Source: Pseudolactococcus plantarum
GTDB taxonomy: Bacteria; Bacillota; Bacilli; Lactobacillales; Streptococcaceae
Direction: 5' to 3'
Length of the DNA stretch: 64,000 bases
Assembly: GCF_002441715.1 (NCBI RefSeq)
Contig: NZ_JXJX01000009.1
Span: 1-64,000 of the forward strand
Numbering within the stretch: the first letter of the stretch is position 1; every line of letters begins with the position of its first letter. The translations under genes were made by a program, and so were the position numbers. Below are positions 1-9,821 of this stretch, one piece after another. The notes under the pieces were generated by a model. That model saw only the letters and a program-made list of their open reading frames with translations, was not told the DNA's origin and did no database searches.

Positions 1-4
1 GACT

Positions 5-148
5 CTAAGATTTAAGGATAGCATCATTTAAATTGTAGTAAATATAGACAACTGGATTATTATTTAAGACATCAATAAACATTTTTTCAAGTTTATTTTC
101 TAGTTCTCCTTTTTTTAAATTTAAATTCAAAACTCTATATTTCAACAT
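5..148 (-). CDS. small hypothetical protein (47 aa)
   Basis: An ATG at 148 preceded by a GGAG-type ribosome site (spacing about 8) opens a complete 47-codon frame that ends at TAG 5-7. The product is Lys/Asn/Leu-rich with no signal peptide, membrane segment or motif I recognise. Base composition is strongly AT-rich like the surrounding 200 bp. It may be a small accessory protein or a chance frame; the good ribosome site is the main argument for it. Confidence 0.35.
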   Translation of the reverse strand: MLKYRVLNLNLKKGELENKLEKMFIDVLNNNPVVYIYYNLNDAILKS

Positions 149-363
149 GTATCTCACTCCAATAGTTAACTAAAATTATATTTACTTTATATATATATAA
201 TAATATTACCATATTAAATAATTAATATTAGAGTTATTACCAAAATATAACAATTAAATAAATTATAATTAACTGACTGAAGAGAAAACAAAAAATTGAT
301 TATGATGAAAAATAAATCAAATTCATAGTATACAAAATCAATTCATCTAGCCAAAGTATTATA
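149..363. other. AT-rich intergenic segment, nothing recognised
   Basis: About 215 bp of very AT-rich sequence between the small ORF and the DUF4357 remnant. I see no clear promoter pair, terminator or repeat in it. Confidence 0.5.
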
Positions 364-594
364 TTGTCAAAGTTTAGTCATATTGAAGTCATCGACTCTA
401 ATTCCATTCCTGAAAAAATTAGGAAAATGCGACAGAAAGACGGCTTAATCATTGATGGTATCCTTCAAGAAAATATACTATTCAATTCACCTTCATATGC
501 AGCCGCCTTTGTCATTGGTGGAAGGGTCAACGGTAAGGAAGCTTGGAAAGACACAAATGGTCGTTCACTAAACGACATCGAAAAATCTGAATAA
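364..594 (+). pseudogene. DUF4357-like C-terminal domain remnant
   Basis: The 76-residue frame contains a stretch typical of DUF4357 (GxLxxDGxL, then a SPSxAAxFVxG block, then NGxxxWK), a domain normally found at the C-terminus of larger proteins such as nucleases or restriction-associated proteins. Here it would have to start at a TTG with no ribosome site, and no partner domain is readable upstream. I read it as the surviving 3' end of a lost accessory gene. It is followed by a weak hairpin and T-run. A genuine stand-alone small protein is possible but less likely. Confidence 0.5.
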
Positions 595-600
595 CCACAT

Positions 601-630
601 AAGCATAGGTTAACTACTTCTGCTTTTTTT
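601..630 (+). terminator. weak terminator after the DUF4357 remnant
   Basis: Imperfect hairpin (GCA...TGC with interrupted stem) followed by T7. It resembles the better-formed terminator at 5674-5701, with the same AACTAC loop region. Confidence 0.5.
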
Positions 631-690
631 ATATCCTATTTACCTCCCCAGCTATCAATAAACTAATGCTCCATATGTCCCTAGAAACTA

Positions 691-721
691 AAAAAAGACC
701 TCAGACCAAAATCTGAAATCT
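691..721 (-). terminator. terminator of the UvrA-like gene
   Basis: AGA-cc-TCAGA / TCTGA-aa-TCT hairpin (696-721) followed on the minus strand by a T-run (691-696). It lies downstream of the stop at 891. The rest of 595-890 holds no gene. Confidence 0.5.
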
Positions 722-890
722 CAAAAATTTACAAATCTCTTAAGTTAAAGTTTATCTAACTGTTGACATAGTATTCAAAGCACATAACATCACGCGCAAC
801 CATCACTACCATACGTGACATATAAATAATATCTTACGCATGACCAAGATAAATACAACACTCCTCAACTCCTTTAAACCCTAAAACTAA

Positions 891-3164
891 TCAACTTTTC
901 TCTATCTCAGTATTTTTAGCTATAAACCGTCTCAGATGTTTAGCCGTATAGGAGTTTTGACATGACAGCATATCTATAGGATAGCCTTGGAATAGTAGCT
1001 GGCCTCCTAAGTCTCCACCTTTTAATCCTAGATCGATAATCCAGTCTGCCTGACTGATGATGGAGAGATTATGTTCTAGAACGATCACGGTATTGCCATC
1101 TAAGTTTAATTGATTCAGCAGCTTAAGCAACTTATCTATGTCCGCTTCGTGCAAGCCTGTACTAGGTTCATCTAAGATGATGATACCGGAGCTTTTTTTC
1201 GATAATAACTGAGCAATTTTTAGCCGTTGAAGTTCACCTCCAGAAAAACTAGCTAAGCTTTGTCCAAGGCTAATATATGACAAATTTGCCTTGATTAAAG
1301 CTTGTAGGACTTTTTTAATCTTTGGATTATCGAAGAACACAGCTTGTGCTTCTTTCACTGTTAAAGCTAGTAACTCATGAATATGCTTCCCTTTATACTG
1401 ATACGATAAGGCTAAGTCATTATATTTTTGACCATTACACCTTTCGCAAACCTGATAAGTATCTCCCAAATAGGCTAAATCTAGTTTGATGACTCCTTTT
1501 CCGCGACATTCTGGACATGCACCTTTTCCTGTGGGTGAAAACAATGCTTTATCGACATGATTTGCTGTCGCATATACTTTTTTTATCTCATCAAAGATCG
1601 CTAAATAAGTGACAAGGTTCGACCGATGACTGACATGGGGCATTTTTTGATCTAAAATCATTGCTTGAGGATATTTTGCTTTAAATAAATATCTGATCAA
1701 GGTACTCTTACCTGATCCAGCCACTCCTGTTACCAGAGTCAATGCTTTTTTAGGGATTTTTATGGACATATTTCTAATATTATTTTTAGATACATGTTTA
1801 AGTCGATAATACGCGTCAAATGTTTTTTGATTAGGGTTAATATCATGTGATTGAGATAGTGCTTTCTCAGTTAAGGTGTTAGAGTTTAAGAGTTGCTGAT
1901 AACTTCCTTGAAAGGTGATGTTACCGCCATCAGCACCTGCGCCTTCACCAAAATTAATCACCTCATCAGCAATTGCAATCATATCAGGATCATGATCTAC
2001 AAATATAATCGAATTCCCCTTATCTCTAATATCTCTAAATAACTTGATAATCCCTTCAAGATCTTGAGGATGAAGACCAACGCTAGGCTCATCAAAAATA
2101 TAGAGGACATCAGTTAAGGCACTGTTTAGATATTTCGTTATTTTGATTCTTTGAGATTCCCCACCAGATAATGTTGTTGTTGCTCTATTTAAAGTCAGGT
2201 AGCCTAATCCTACATCACACAAATTTTCTAGTTTTCTGATTAAATCATCTACAATAGTGGATACAGATTTATCTGTAATACTAGTTACAAACTTACACAG
2301 GTCAATAACTGACATGTCACAGCAATCCGCAATTGAATTCCCTTTTATTTTTGCACTTAAGACCTTGCTAGATAATCGTGTGCCCTGACAAAGAGGACAG
2401 ATATCAGTTTTGACTATCTTATCTAGGTCTTTTTTATATTTTGTGTCTGATACATTCAGAAAACTCTCTACCATCCTTGGTATCACACCGATATAGTCAG
2501 CAGATTTATGCCATGCTTGACTAGGATTTTGAGGTTTTAACTTTTCTGAGTACAAGAGTAGCTTAAGTTCATCTTGATCATAATCTGAGAGTTTTTTATC
2601 ATTATCAAAAAATCCTGACTCGGTATATCTTGATAAGCGCCATCCTTTAGCCTGAAAAGTTGGAAATACTATAGCACCATCGTTTAAAGATTTATCAAAA
2701 TCAATTAACCTATCTACATCGATTTCCTTTACTACTCCTAATCCTTTACACCTTTTGCACATGCCATCTGGATGGTTGAATGAGTAAATCATGGAATAAC
2801 CAATAAACGGGATAGCCATCCTAGAATATAAAAGTCTTAAACTTGAATAAATATCTGTAATGGTGCCGACTGTTGATCTGGCATTTCCTTGAATTTTTTT
2901 TTGATTAATAACCAAAGAAACTGGCAAATTACTGATCGTATCTACGATTGGTTTCTTGTACTTAGGCAGTAAATGTTGCATATAACTCGAATAGGTCTCA
3001 GTTAATAACCGCTGTGATTCACTGGCAATCGTATCAAACACTAAAGAAGACTTGCCAGATCCTGATACACCTGTGACTGCAACAATCTTGTGCTTAGGAA
3101 TTTTAACAGATACATGTTTAAGATTATTTGTGCTAGCATTTTGAATATTAATAGCATCATTCAT
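891..3164 (-). CDS. UvrA-like ATP-binding cassette protein
   Basis: A 757-residue twin-cassette ATPase of the UvrA family. Walker A motifs are at about residues 32-40 (GVSGSGKSS) and about 490 (GVAGSGKST), with LSGGESQR and FSGGELQR signatures. Zinc-finger CxxC pairs of the UvrA type are visible (CKRC, CPLC, CPEC, CERC). It is about 200 residues shorter than housekeeping UvrA (about 940), matching the class II UvrA-like paralogues often found beside regulators and implicated in DNA-damage or drug tolerance. It overlaps marR by 8 bp and is surely cotranscribed with it. The ligand or lesion is unknown; repair excision with UvrB is less likely for this subclass. Confidence 0.85.
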   Translation of the reverse strand: MNDAINIQNASTNNLKHVSVKIPKHKIVAVTGVSGSGKSSLVFDTIASESQRLLTETYSSYMQHLLPKYKKPIVDTISNLPVSLVINQKKIQGNARSTVGTITDIYSSLRLLYSRMAIPFIGYSMIYSFNHPDGMCKRCKGLGVVKEIDVDRLIDFDKSLNDGAIVFPTFQAKGWRLSRYTESGFFDNDKKLSDYDQDELKLLLYSEKLKPQNPSQAWHKSADYIGVIPRMVESFLNVSDTKYKKDLDKIVKTDICPLCQGTRLSSKVLSAKIKGNSIADCCDMSVIDLCKFVTSITDKSVSTIVDDLIRKLENLCDVGLGYLTLNRATTTLSGGESQRIKITKYLNSALTDVLYIFDEPSVGLHPQDLEGIIKLFRDIRDKGNSIIFVDHDPDMIAIADEVINFGEGAGADGGNITFQGSYQQLLNSNTLTEKALSQSHDINPNQKTFDAYYRLKHVSKNNIRNMSIKIPKKALTLVTGVAGSGKSTLIRYLFKAKYPQAMILDQKMPHVSHRSNLVTYLAIFDEIKKVYATANHVDKALFSPTGKGACPECRGKGVIKLDLAYLGDTYQVCERCNGQKYNDLALSYQYKGKHIHELLALTVKEAQAVFFDNPKIKKVLQALIKANLSYISLGQSLASFSGGELQRLKIAQLLSKKSSGIIILDEPSTGLHEADIDKLLKLLNQLNLDGNTVIVLEHNLSIISQADWIIDLGLKGGDLGGQLLFQGYPIDMLSCQNSYTAKHLRRFIAKNTEIEKS

Positions 3165-3588
3165 GTCTTCCTATACGCTCCTTTCTAAGCGCAGTTGAAA
3201 ATTTATTAGCTAGAGTAGCAAAATCCTTTTGTTCTTGGACAGTCAAAGCATGAAAAGCTGTTTGATGTAGTAAGTGATGTCTATCTGAAATGCTAGCTAA
3301 TAACTTCACTCCATGAGCCGTTATTGATGTATATAACTCCCGCCCATCAGTTAGGCTAGGTGATTGCTCGATAAGTCCTAATGCTTTTAAGTTTTTGAGA
3401 GATTTTGACAACTTAGTTCTGGAAACACCTAAGCTGACACTTAAATATGACGGTAAAACTTTTTCTGATTTGTCTAATCGGTTCAATATATCGTATTGTA
3501 ACCAGGTAATATCATCAGGATTAGCCAAGGAACGTTCTGCAACCATCTCACACTGCAAATCCATTAAAGCGATTTTTAAGTCTGTCAT
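3157..3588 (-). CDS. MarR-family transcriptional regulator
   Basis: A 143-residue winged-helix repressor-type protein. The helix-turn-helix lies around residues 45-75 (LSVSLGVSRTKLSKSLKNL) and the wing follows (SPSLTDGRELYTSITAHG). I choose ATG 3588, which has a GAGGAGG site five bases upstream, over an in-frame GTG one codon earlier. It is the first gene of a two-gene operon with the UvrA-like protein, the usual arrangement for a MarR protein controlling its neighbour. A palindrome overlaps its leader (3602-3616), consistent with autorepression. Confidence 0.85.
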   Translation of the reverse strand: MTDLKIALMDLQCEMVAERSLANPDDITWLQYDILNRLDKSEKVLPSYLSVSLGVSRTKLSKSLKNLKALGLIEQSPSLTDGRELYTSITAHGVKLLASISDRHHLLHQTAFHALTVQEQKDFATLANKFSTALRKERIGRHE

Positions 3589-3601
3589 CACTGCCTCCTC
3601 T

Positions 3602-3616
3602 ATATAGTTTCTATAT
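3602..3616. promoter_or_regulatory. candidate MarR operator
   Basis: Perfect inverted repeat ATATAG-TTT-CTATAT just upstream of the marR ribosome site. Position and symmetry suit autorepression; binding is inferred. Confidence 0.45.
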
Positions 3617-3842
3617 GGAAATTATATGTTTTTTGCTACTATTTGTAAAGTGATAAATAGGTTTTATAATTGACTATCCTCTTGTAATTAACTCACTGTA
3701 TCTCCAAACACCATCTATGATAAAGTATTTAACAGTCAACCAATCTCATATCATCATTTAACTATAAAATGGCGTGAAGTGTCATTTTTATCATCACAGT
3801 AATATGTTAAACTATTTTTGTAAACAAAGTGAGGGATAGAAA

Positions 3843-4655
3843 ATGAAAGTAATCTTAATTACAGGTGCAACGAGTGGTATTGGGTTTCAAGCTGCAGAAC
3901 TTCTAGTCAAACAAGGACATAGTGTTTATGGTGCTGGTCGCCAATCAGAAAAACTAAAAAAGCTTAAAATGATTGGCGTCAAACCTCTTCACTTAGATAT
4001 CACGAGCGAAGCAAGTACAAAACTAGCAGTTGAAGAAATTTTAAATCGAGAAGGAAAAATCGATATCTTGGTTAATAACGCAGGATATGGTGCTTATGGT
4101 GCTATAGAAGATGTATCTATTGTTGAGGCCAAAAGACAATTTGAAGTGAATTTGTTTGGTCTAGCCAGACTAACCCAACTAATTTTACCAAGTATGCGCA
4201 AGCAAAAGTCTGGCAAAATTATCAATATTTCATCCATGGGTGGGCGTGTCACGACCTATTTTGGTGCGTGGTATCATGCAACAAAATATGCACTTGAGGC
4301 TTTCAGCGATGCACTGCGTATGGAAGTAAAAGCATTTGGTATCGATGTTGCTATTATAGAGCCTGGTGGCATCAAAACACCATGGGGATTTATCGCTGCA
4401 GATCATCTTGCCACTTCAGCTAAGGGTGGTGCTTATGAAACAGCAGCTTTAAACACTGCCAAAGGCATCCAAAAACAATATGCTAGCAAGATGATGAGTG
4501 ATCCTAAAGTTATAGCCAAAGCAATCGCTAAAGTCGTCAATCACAAAAAGCCAAAAACACGTTATCTCATTGGCTTTGCTGCTAAACCAATTGTATTTTT
4601 ACATACGATTTTGCCAACACGCTTATTTGACTGGATGATGATGCATGCAAATTAA
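3843..4655 (+). CDS. short-chain dehydrogenase/reductase (SDR)
   Basis: A 270-residue classical SDR. The Rossmann motif TGATSGIG lies at residues 7-14, NNAG at about 78, the catalytic Ser in NISSMGG and YHATK (Tyr-x3-Lys) near 145, followed by the PGG motif. A good ribosome site (gaggga) precedes ATG 3843. Substrate cannot be read from sequence; homologues are annotated as oxidoreductases acting on small carbonyls or alcohols. The AraC-type regulator follows after 18 bp on the same strand, so the pair is probably one transcript. Confidence 0.85.
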   Translation: MKVILITGATSGIGFQAAELLVKQGHSVYGAGRQSEKLKKLKMIGVKPLHLDITSEASTKLAVEEILNREGKIDILVNNAGYGAYGAIEDVSIVEAKRQFEVNLFGLARLTQLILPSMRKQKSGKIINISSMGGRVTTYFGAWYHATKYALEAFSDALRMEVKAFGIDVAIIEPGGIKTPWGFIAADHLATSAKGGAYETAALNTAKGIQKQYASKMMSDPKVIAKAIAKVVNHKKPKTRYLIGFAAKPIVFLHTILPTRLFDWMMMHAN

Positions 4656-4673
4656 ACCAAAGAAGAAGACAAT

Positions 4674-5672
4674 ATGAAAATTTGCGTAGATCAACATTTC
4701 CAAAGATTTTTAACCAAGAACAAAATCGATTTGGCCACTTTATTAGCTGAAGCTAAAATTCCTAATCTCCTATGGCAGGGTGTGGTTCACTTAGATGAAG
4801 CACAATATTTTAAATTTAAAGAGGTTCTCTCTCGTCATCTTTCAGATGAACAGATGTTAATGGTCAGTGATATAGAAAACTTAAAGTTGTTTAAGCCAGC
4901 AGTTTTTGCTGCACTATCTGCAGCTAATGGTTTACAAGCACTTCATCGTTTTTTAAAATACAAAACAATTTTTGCGCCAATAGCTATTGATATGATACAA
5001 GACAAAAACAAAGTTACTGTTCATATAAAACCACAAACATCCCACTATCATCTTTCCTACTTTTCAGTAGTCAATGAGTTGTGCTTTATCCTTGGCATTA
5101 TCAGAACTGGTACCAATGAACAGATTGTCCCTGCTCAAATTCAGCAACCTTATCAATTAGGCGACAAAATTCTTGAATATTTTAAAACACCATCAAAAAA
5201 TTCACAAGACGTTTCCATAACTTTCCTCCTAGCTGATTTGGAAAAACCTTTTTTCACAAAAAATAATACGATGTGGCACATGATTGCGCCTGAGTTAGAG
5301 CGGCAACTTCAAGCCATCAAAAGCGAGAAACCGTTCATGAATATGGTGCATCAGGAACTACAGAAGATTGTTGCTTCAGGTGATTTTTCTTTAAGCATAT
5401 TATCTCAAAAATTAGGGTTGAGCCAAAGGACTTTACAGCGCAAACTTAAAGCAGAACAGACAAGCTTTAAAGGAGAGTTACAAACTGTACAATTTAGCAT
5501 GGCCGTTTTTTTTGCAACACAAGAACATCAAACAATTGAAGAGATTGCCTATTTAGTTGGGTATTCAGAAGCGAGTGCTTTCTCAAGAGCTTTTAAAAAA
5601 TGGTCAGGTATGACATTTAAACAATATATCAGTTCCCATAACAATAGCGAGACGGATTCAAGCAATCGATAA
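4674..5672 (+). CDS. AraC-family transcriptional regulator
   Basis: A 332-residue protein of the AraC subgroup with an N-terminal 'arabinose-binding-like' domain (about 1-190) and a C-terminal pair of helix-turn-helices (about 230-325). The second HTH is clear: EEIAYLVGYSEASAFSRAFKKWSGMTFKQY. This subgroup commonly regulates an adjacent oxidoreductase, here the SDR 18 bp upstream. Effector unknown. It ends just before a strong terminator. Confidence 0.85.
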   Translation: MKICVDQHFQRFLTKNKIDLATLLAEAKIPNLLWQGVVHLDEAQYFKFKEVLSRHLSDEQMLMVSDIENLKLFKPAVFAALSAANGLQALHRFLKYKTIFAPIAIDMIQDKNKVTVHIKPQTSHYHLSYFSVVNELCFILGIIRTGTNEQIVPAQIQQPYQLGDKILEYFKTPSKNSQDVSITFLLADLEKPFFTKNNTMWHMIAPELERQLQAIKSEKPFMNMVHQELQKIVASGDFSLSILSQKLGLSQRTLQRKLKAEQTSFKGELQTVQFSMAVFFATQEHQTIEEIAYLVGYSEASAFSRAFKKWSGMTFKQYISSHNNSETDSSNR

Positions 5673-5673
5673 G

Positions 5674-5701
5674 GCAGAGGCTAACTACCTTTGCTTTTTT
5701 T
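5674..5701 (+). terminator. terminator of the SDR-AraC operon
   Basis: Hairpin GCAGAGG (5674-5680) / CCTTTGC (5688-5694) with one G-T wobble, loop CTAACTA, followed by T7. Immediately downstream of the AraC gene stop. Confidence 0.8.
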
Positions 5702-5763
5702 CATCTTCTAGTTACCGAATTAACTATCAAAATTCTCTTACTCATATATTTCTGAAAATACAC

Positions 5764-5796
5764 AAAAAAGAGCTCGAACGCAAAAAGCTCGAACTC
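5764..5796 (-). terminator. terminator of the 129-aa gene
   Basis: Hairpin GAGCTCGA (5770-5777) / TCGAACTC (5789-5796) with one mismatch, followed on the minus strand by T6. It sits about 100 bp downstream of the stop at 5898; the remainder of 5702-5897 has no gene. Confidence 0.6.
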
Positions 5797-5897
5797 TCTT
5801 ATGAATTATGAAACACATTATACTAAGGTGTTTTTATCCTTTATACTTGATGAAGTCTAGTCACTCGTAGCTTAAATATACAAAAACTCCTCAACGA

Positions 5898-6287
5898 CTA
5901 GTTTGTGATATTGACTAGATTGTCTTGAATCATTTGACTTGGTATATGCTTCATTATAATCGTTTTCATTTTTTGGACATGGGGTCTATTTGTTGGAAAT
6001 GTATCTAAAAGGTCATTGAAACATGTCTCTATCATTTCCTTTTCTACACCTACAGACTCAGCAATATATAAAAGTAGTTCAGGATTTTTCACATTTTTAT
6101 AAAATGCAACAATCCCACTTTTTTGATAACCTACATTTATTAAAAGATGTTCTTTTTGAGAATGTTCCCCTTTAGCATTTTGTGTGTAAGACTTTGGTTT
6201 TTCTCCTAAATGGGTTTTGTGTAATTCGTCTGCATAGTATGTGACTTCACTTTGACAATAAGTTTTTATGAATTGTTCAATCGTCAT
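5898..6287 (-). CDS. hypothetical protein (129 aa)
   Basis: Complete frame with ATG 6287 and a ribosome-site-like aaagaag upstream. The product is soluble, without signal peptide or membrane segment; it has a possible helical C-terminal half and one Cys near residue 11 and another near 89. I recognise no family. It is a monocistronic gene between the AraC terminator and rlmD, with its own terminator downstream. Confidence 0.6.
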   Translation of the reverse strand: MTIEQFIKTYCQSEVTYYADELHKTHLGEKPKSYTQNAKGEHSQKEHLLINVGYQKSGIVAFYKNVKNPELLLYIAESVGVEKEMIETCFNDLLDTFPTNRPHVQKMKTIIMKHIPSQMIQDNLVNITN

Positions 6288-6416
6288 TTTCTACTTCTTT
6301 CTGGACGTCTAGTACAAACTAACAGGAAAGTGGTGCATGAGTCAAAATCAAATGGTGACATAGTTTACCACAAGCTACTTTCACCTACCATTAGTAGATT
6401 TCATAAACGCTAATGC

Positions 6417-7790
<1,374 letters not shown>

Positions 7791-7880
7791 TCATATCCCA
7801 TAACGATTCCCATTCACAAATGAAAAGATCCGCTTTATAACAGATGACACCATACCTTAACGATCTCACACCTCTGACAT

Positions 7881-8624
7881 TTATTGTGTGTTAGTGACTT
7901 TTTTTACAGAAGTAAACACACATATCGACACGCAACTCAAACTCATGATACTGCCGACCAAGAGACATGGCAGGCTGTTCATCAAACTATTTGATAATGT
8001 GCCTGGGAACGCATTTGATAGGATTCCTGAAAGGATAACAGACGATAGCATGGTCATTATCGTCGAATACCGAATCATACCAAATACTAATGGCAATAAG
8101 CCGACTAATACAGTTCCTACCATTATCACTAGTAGATGTATAAAAGATGTTACCGTAAGCGAATAGCTACTTCCAGTTTCAATAGCAATTAGCTTAATCA
8201 AGAGTTGCACGATGATCGCAGCAACAACCTGTGCAACAAATGAAAGACTCACAACGACCAGAATCTTGCACCATAGTAGTTTCATGTTCCTAATGGGATG
8301 TGAAGATAATTGATTGCTCGATTGCTGTCTAACTGCTTCGATGATAATGACTGAGATTAAGTAGGCTTCAAAAAATAAAAATGTGACCTGTGTAAATAAT
8401 GACCCAAAAAGTGACGTAGCTAATGGCCATCCTGCCCAAGCATTACCGTGGTCGTTAAATGCTATTTGGTTCTGTATGATGATCTCTGTTAGTTGGTTAT
8501 TGGTACCTAGTCCCAGTACAATGATCGATGTGATGACAGTCATCACACCAAGTAATATGAGCCAAACAGATAACAGCTTCATTTTTGGTAGATTGCCTAT
8601 TTCCTTTTGTATCAGTGTTAACAT
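7881..8624 (-). CDS. orphan ABC-2-type permease, TetR-controlled
   Basis: A 247-residue protein with about six hydrophobic segments, resembling ABC-2 permeases of bacitracin/lantibiotic-immunity type (LanE/LanG-like). The N-terminal cytoplasmic start (LIQKEIGNLPKMKLL) and a helix pair ending in a short basic tail fit that class. No ATP-binding subunit is adjacent: the neighbours are rlmD and a TetR regulator. Two copies of a palindrome lie immediately upstream, so it is probably repressed by the TetR protein. It may use an ATPase encoded elsewhere or be an operon remnant. Confidence 0.65.
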   Translation of the reverse strand: MLTLIQKEIGNLPKMKLLSVWLILLGVMTVITSIIVLGLGTNNQLTEIIIQNQIAFNDHGNAWAGWPLATSLFGSLFTQVTFLFFEAYLISVIIIEAVRQQSSNQLSSHPIRNMKLLWCKILVVVSLSFVAQVVAAIIVQLLIKLIAIETGSSYSLTVTSFIHLLVIMVGTVLVGLLPLVFGMIRYSTIMTMLSSVILSGILSNAFPGTLSNSLMNSLPCLLVGSIMSLSCVSICVFTSVKKVTNTQ

Positions 8625-8664
8625 TTTTGTATCTCCTTTTTTTCATTTTTTATATGTATACCAT

Positions 8665-8689
8665 GATTACATACTGATAGTATGTAATC
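8665..8689. promoter_or_regulatory. candidate TetR operator 1
   Basis: Perfect 11-bp inverted repeat: GATTACATACT (8665-8675), spacer GAT, AGTATGTAATC. It shares ACATAC-N5-GTATGT with the sites at 8720 and 9489 and lies 41 bp upstream of the permease start. Confidence 0.7.
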
Positions 8690-8719
8690 GGCTAAAAAAA
8701 TTTGCTTTCTTTAATAGCC

Positions 8720-8742
8720 ATAACATACTACTGGTATGTTAT
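8720..8742. promoter_or_regulatory. candidate TetR operator 2
   Basis: ATAACATAC (8720-8728), TACTG, GTATGTTAT (8734-8742), a perfect inverted repeat with the same core and spacing as operator 1, located between tetR and the permease. Confidence 0.7.
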
Positions 8743-8793
8743 AGACTAAAATTTAGACGGATCGTATACTTTATGCATTCACCCCGCCTAACT

Positions 8794-9432
8794 TTAATCT
8801 GTTGATTGTTTTAACTTGGCAAATAGATCATAAATCAATGATAGCATGTCATCAGTGATTAATGGTACCCCTAACCCGTCAAAGGTTAATTTGACAAATG
8901 CTATTTTACGTCTCAATGCTTGTTCTGTTAATACAGGCGTTTGAAACCCAATCCAAATATTAAATGTCAGTACGATCAAATCCGCTACTTCTTCAGGATA
9001 ATTTGTCACGATAGACCCATCATCAATCCCCTCTTGGACTTGTTTTTGAATTTCTGGGACACTGTTTTCAAAAATGGCTAAATAGTGTTCTCCAAGTAAT
9101 CTTGGACTACGAAGTGTTATCGTGGCTGAATAAGCAAGTTTTTGCCTTTCTAAATTACTGAATGCTTCTTTTAATGAATTTTGTAATCTTTCAAGACCAC
9201 TATCCCCATGCCAAACAAAATGGCTACTTCCTAAATCATTACCGCTCACTATCGCTTGTAAAATACCAAATTTAGAATCAAAATGATGATAAATCACGCC
9301 CTTAGTTAGCCCACCAAGCTGATCTATAATATCTTGTAACGACGTATTATCAAAGCCTTTTTCTAAAAATAACTGTTTCGATACCGCCAAAATCTTTTGC
9401 CTTGTTTCTTCTGGATGACGACCTCTTCCCAT
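8794..9432 (-). CDS. TetR/AcrR-family repressor
   Basis: A 212-residue TetR-type regulator. The N-terminal HTH (about 10-55) is clear: TRQKILAVSKQLFLEKGF, then DIIDQLGGLTKGVIYHHFDSK. The C-terminal ligand domain is unassigned. A ribosome site (gaggagaaa) precedes the ATG. One matching operator lies 57 bp upstream of its start and two more precede the permease gene downstream, indicating control of both genes by a shared palindrome. Confidence 0.85.
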   Translation of the reverse strand: MGRGRHPEETRQKILAVSKQLFLEKGFDNTSLQDIIDQLGGLTKGVIYHHFDSKFGILQAIVSGNDLGSSHFVWHGDSGLERLQNSLKEAFSNLERQKLAYSATITLRSPRLLGEHYLAIFENSVPEIQKQVQEGIDDGSIVTNYPEEVADLIVLTFNIWIGFQTPVLTEQALRRKIAFVKLTFDGLGVPLITDDMLSLIYDLFAKLKQSTD

Positions 9433-9488
9433 CTTTTCTCCTCATGTTAAATTCACAAATTATCTACGTTAGCTATCAATAGTCTAAT

Positions 9489-9505
9489 AGATACCGCTGG
9501 TATGT
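9489..9505. promoter_or_regulatory. candidate TetR operator 3 (autoregulatory)
   Basis: AGATAC-CGCTG-GTATGT matches the ACATAC-N5-GTATGT core with one mismatch, upstream of tetR. Confidence 0.6.
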
Positions 9506-9554
9506 TTTAGTGTAACACGTCAAAGAAACTATGTCAAATACCAAGCATACTATG

Positions 9555-9651
9555 CAAAGCTATCATGTCTTCGCGAAAGGGATAAGGATATGCCCAACTA
9601 CTTTTTTGAGAGCCTCATGCATCTCAAAGCAACTATTTATTGATAGCTTTG
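9555..9651. repeat. long inverted repeat with inner hairpin
   Basis: Outer arms CAAAGCTATCA (9555-9565) and TGATAGCTTTG (9641-9651) are perfect 11-bp complements. Between them are TTTGAGA...TCTCAAA and a short TTCGCGAA palindrome, so the RNA could fold into a branched structure. Lies in the 389-bp gap between tetR and the isochorismatase-like gene. Function unknown. Confidence 0.45.
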
Positions 9652-9821
9652 AACAAATCATTCACTAGATACTTACAAAATTTTTGTCATCGTGTACTAG
9701 ATTAGGTATACTATAACTAATTTAAATTAGCTGATCAGCAGGCTATCTATCATCAAATAAATACTTACTTTATGATTGAATTAATCCCAACACCCAAACA
9801 AATAAACGAAAGGGCAAACAA

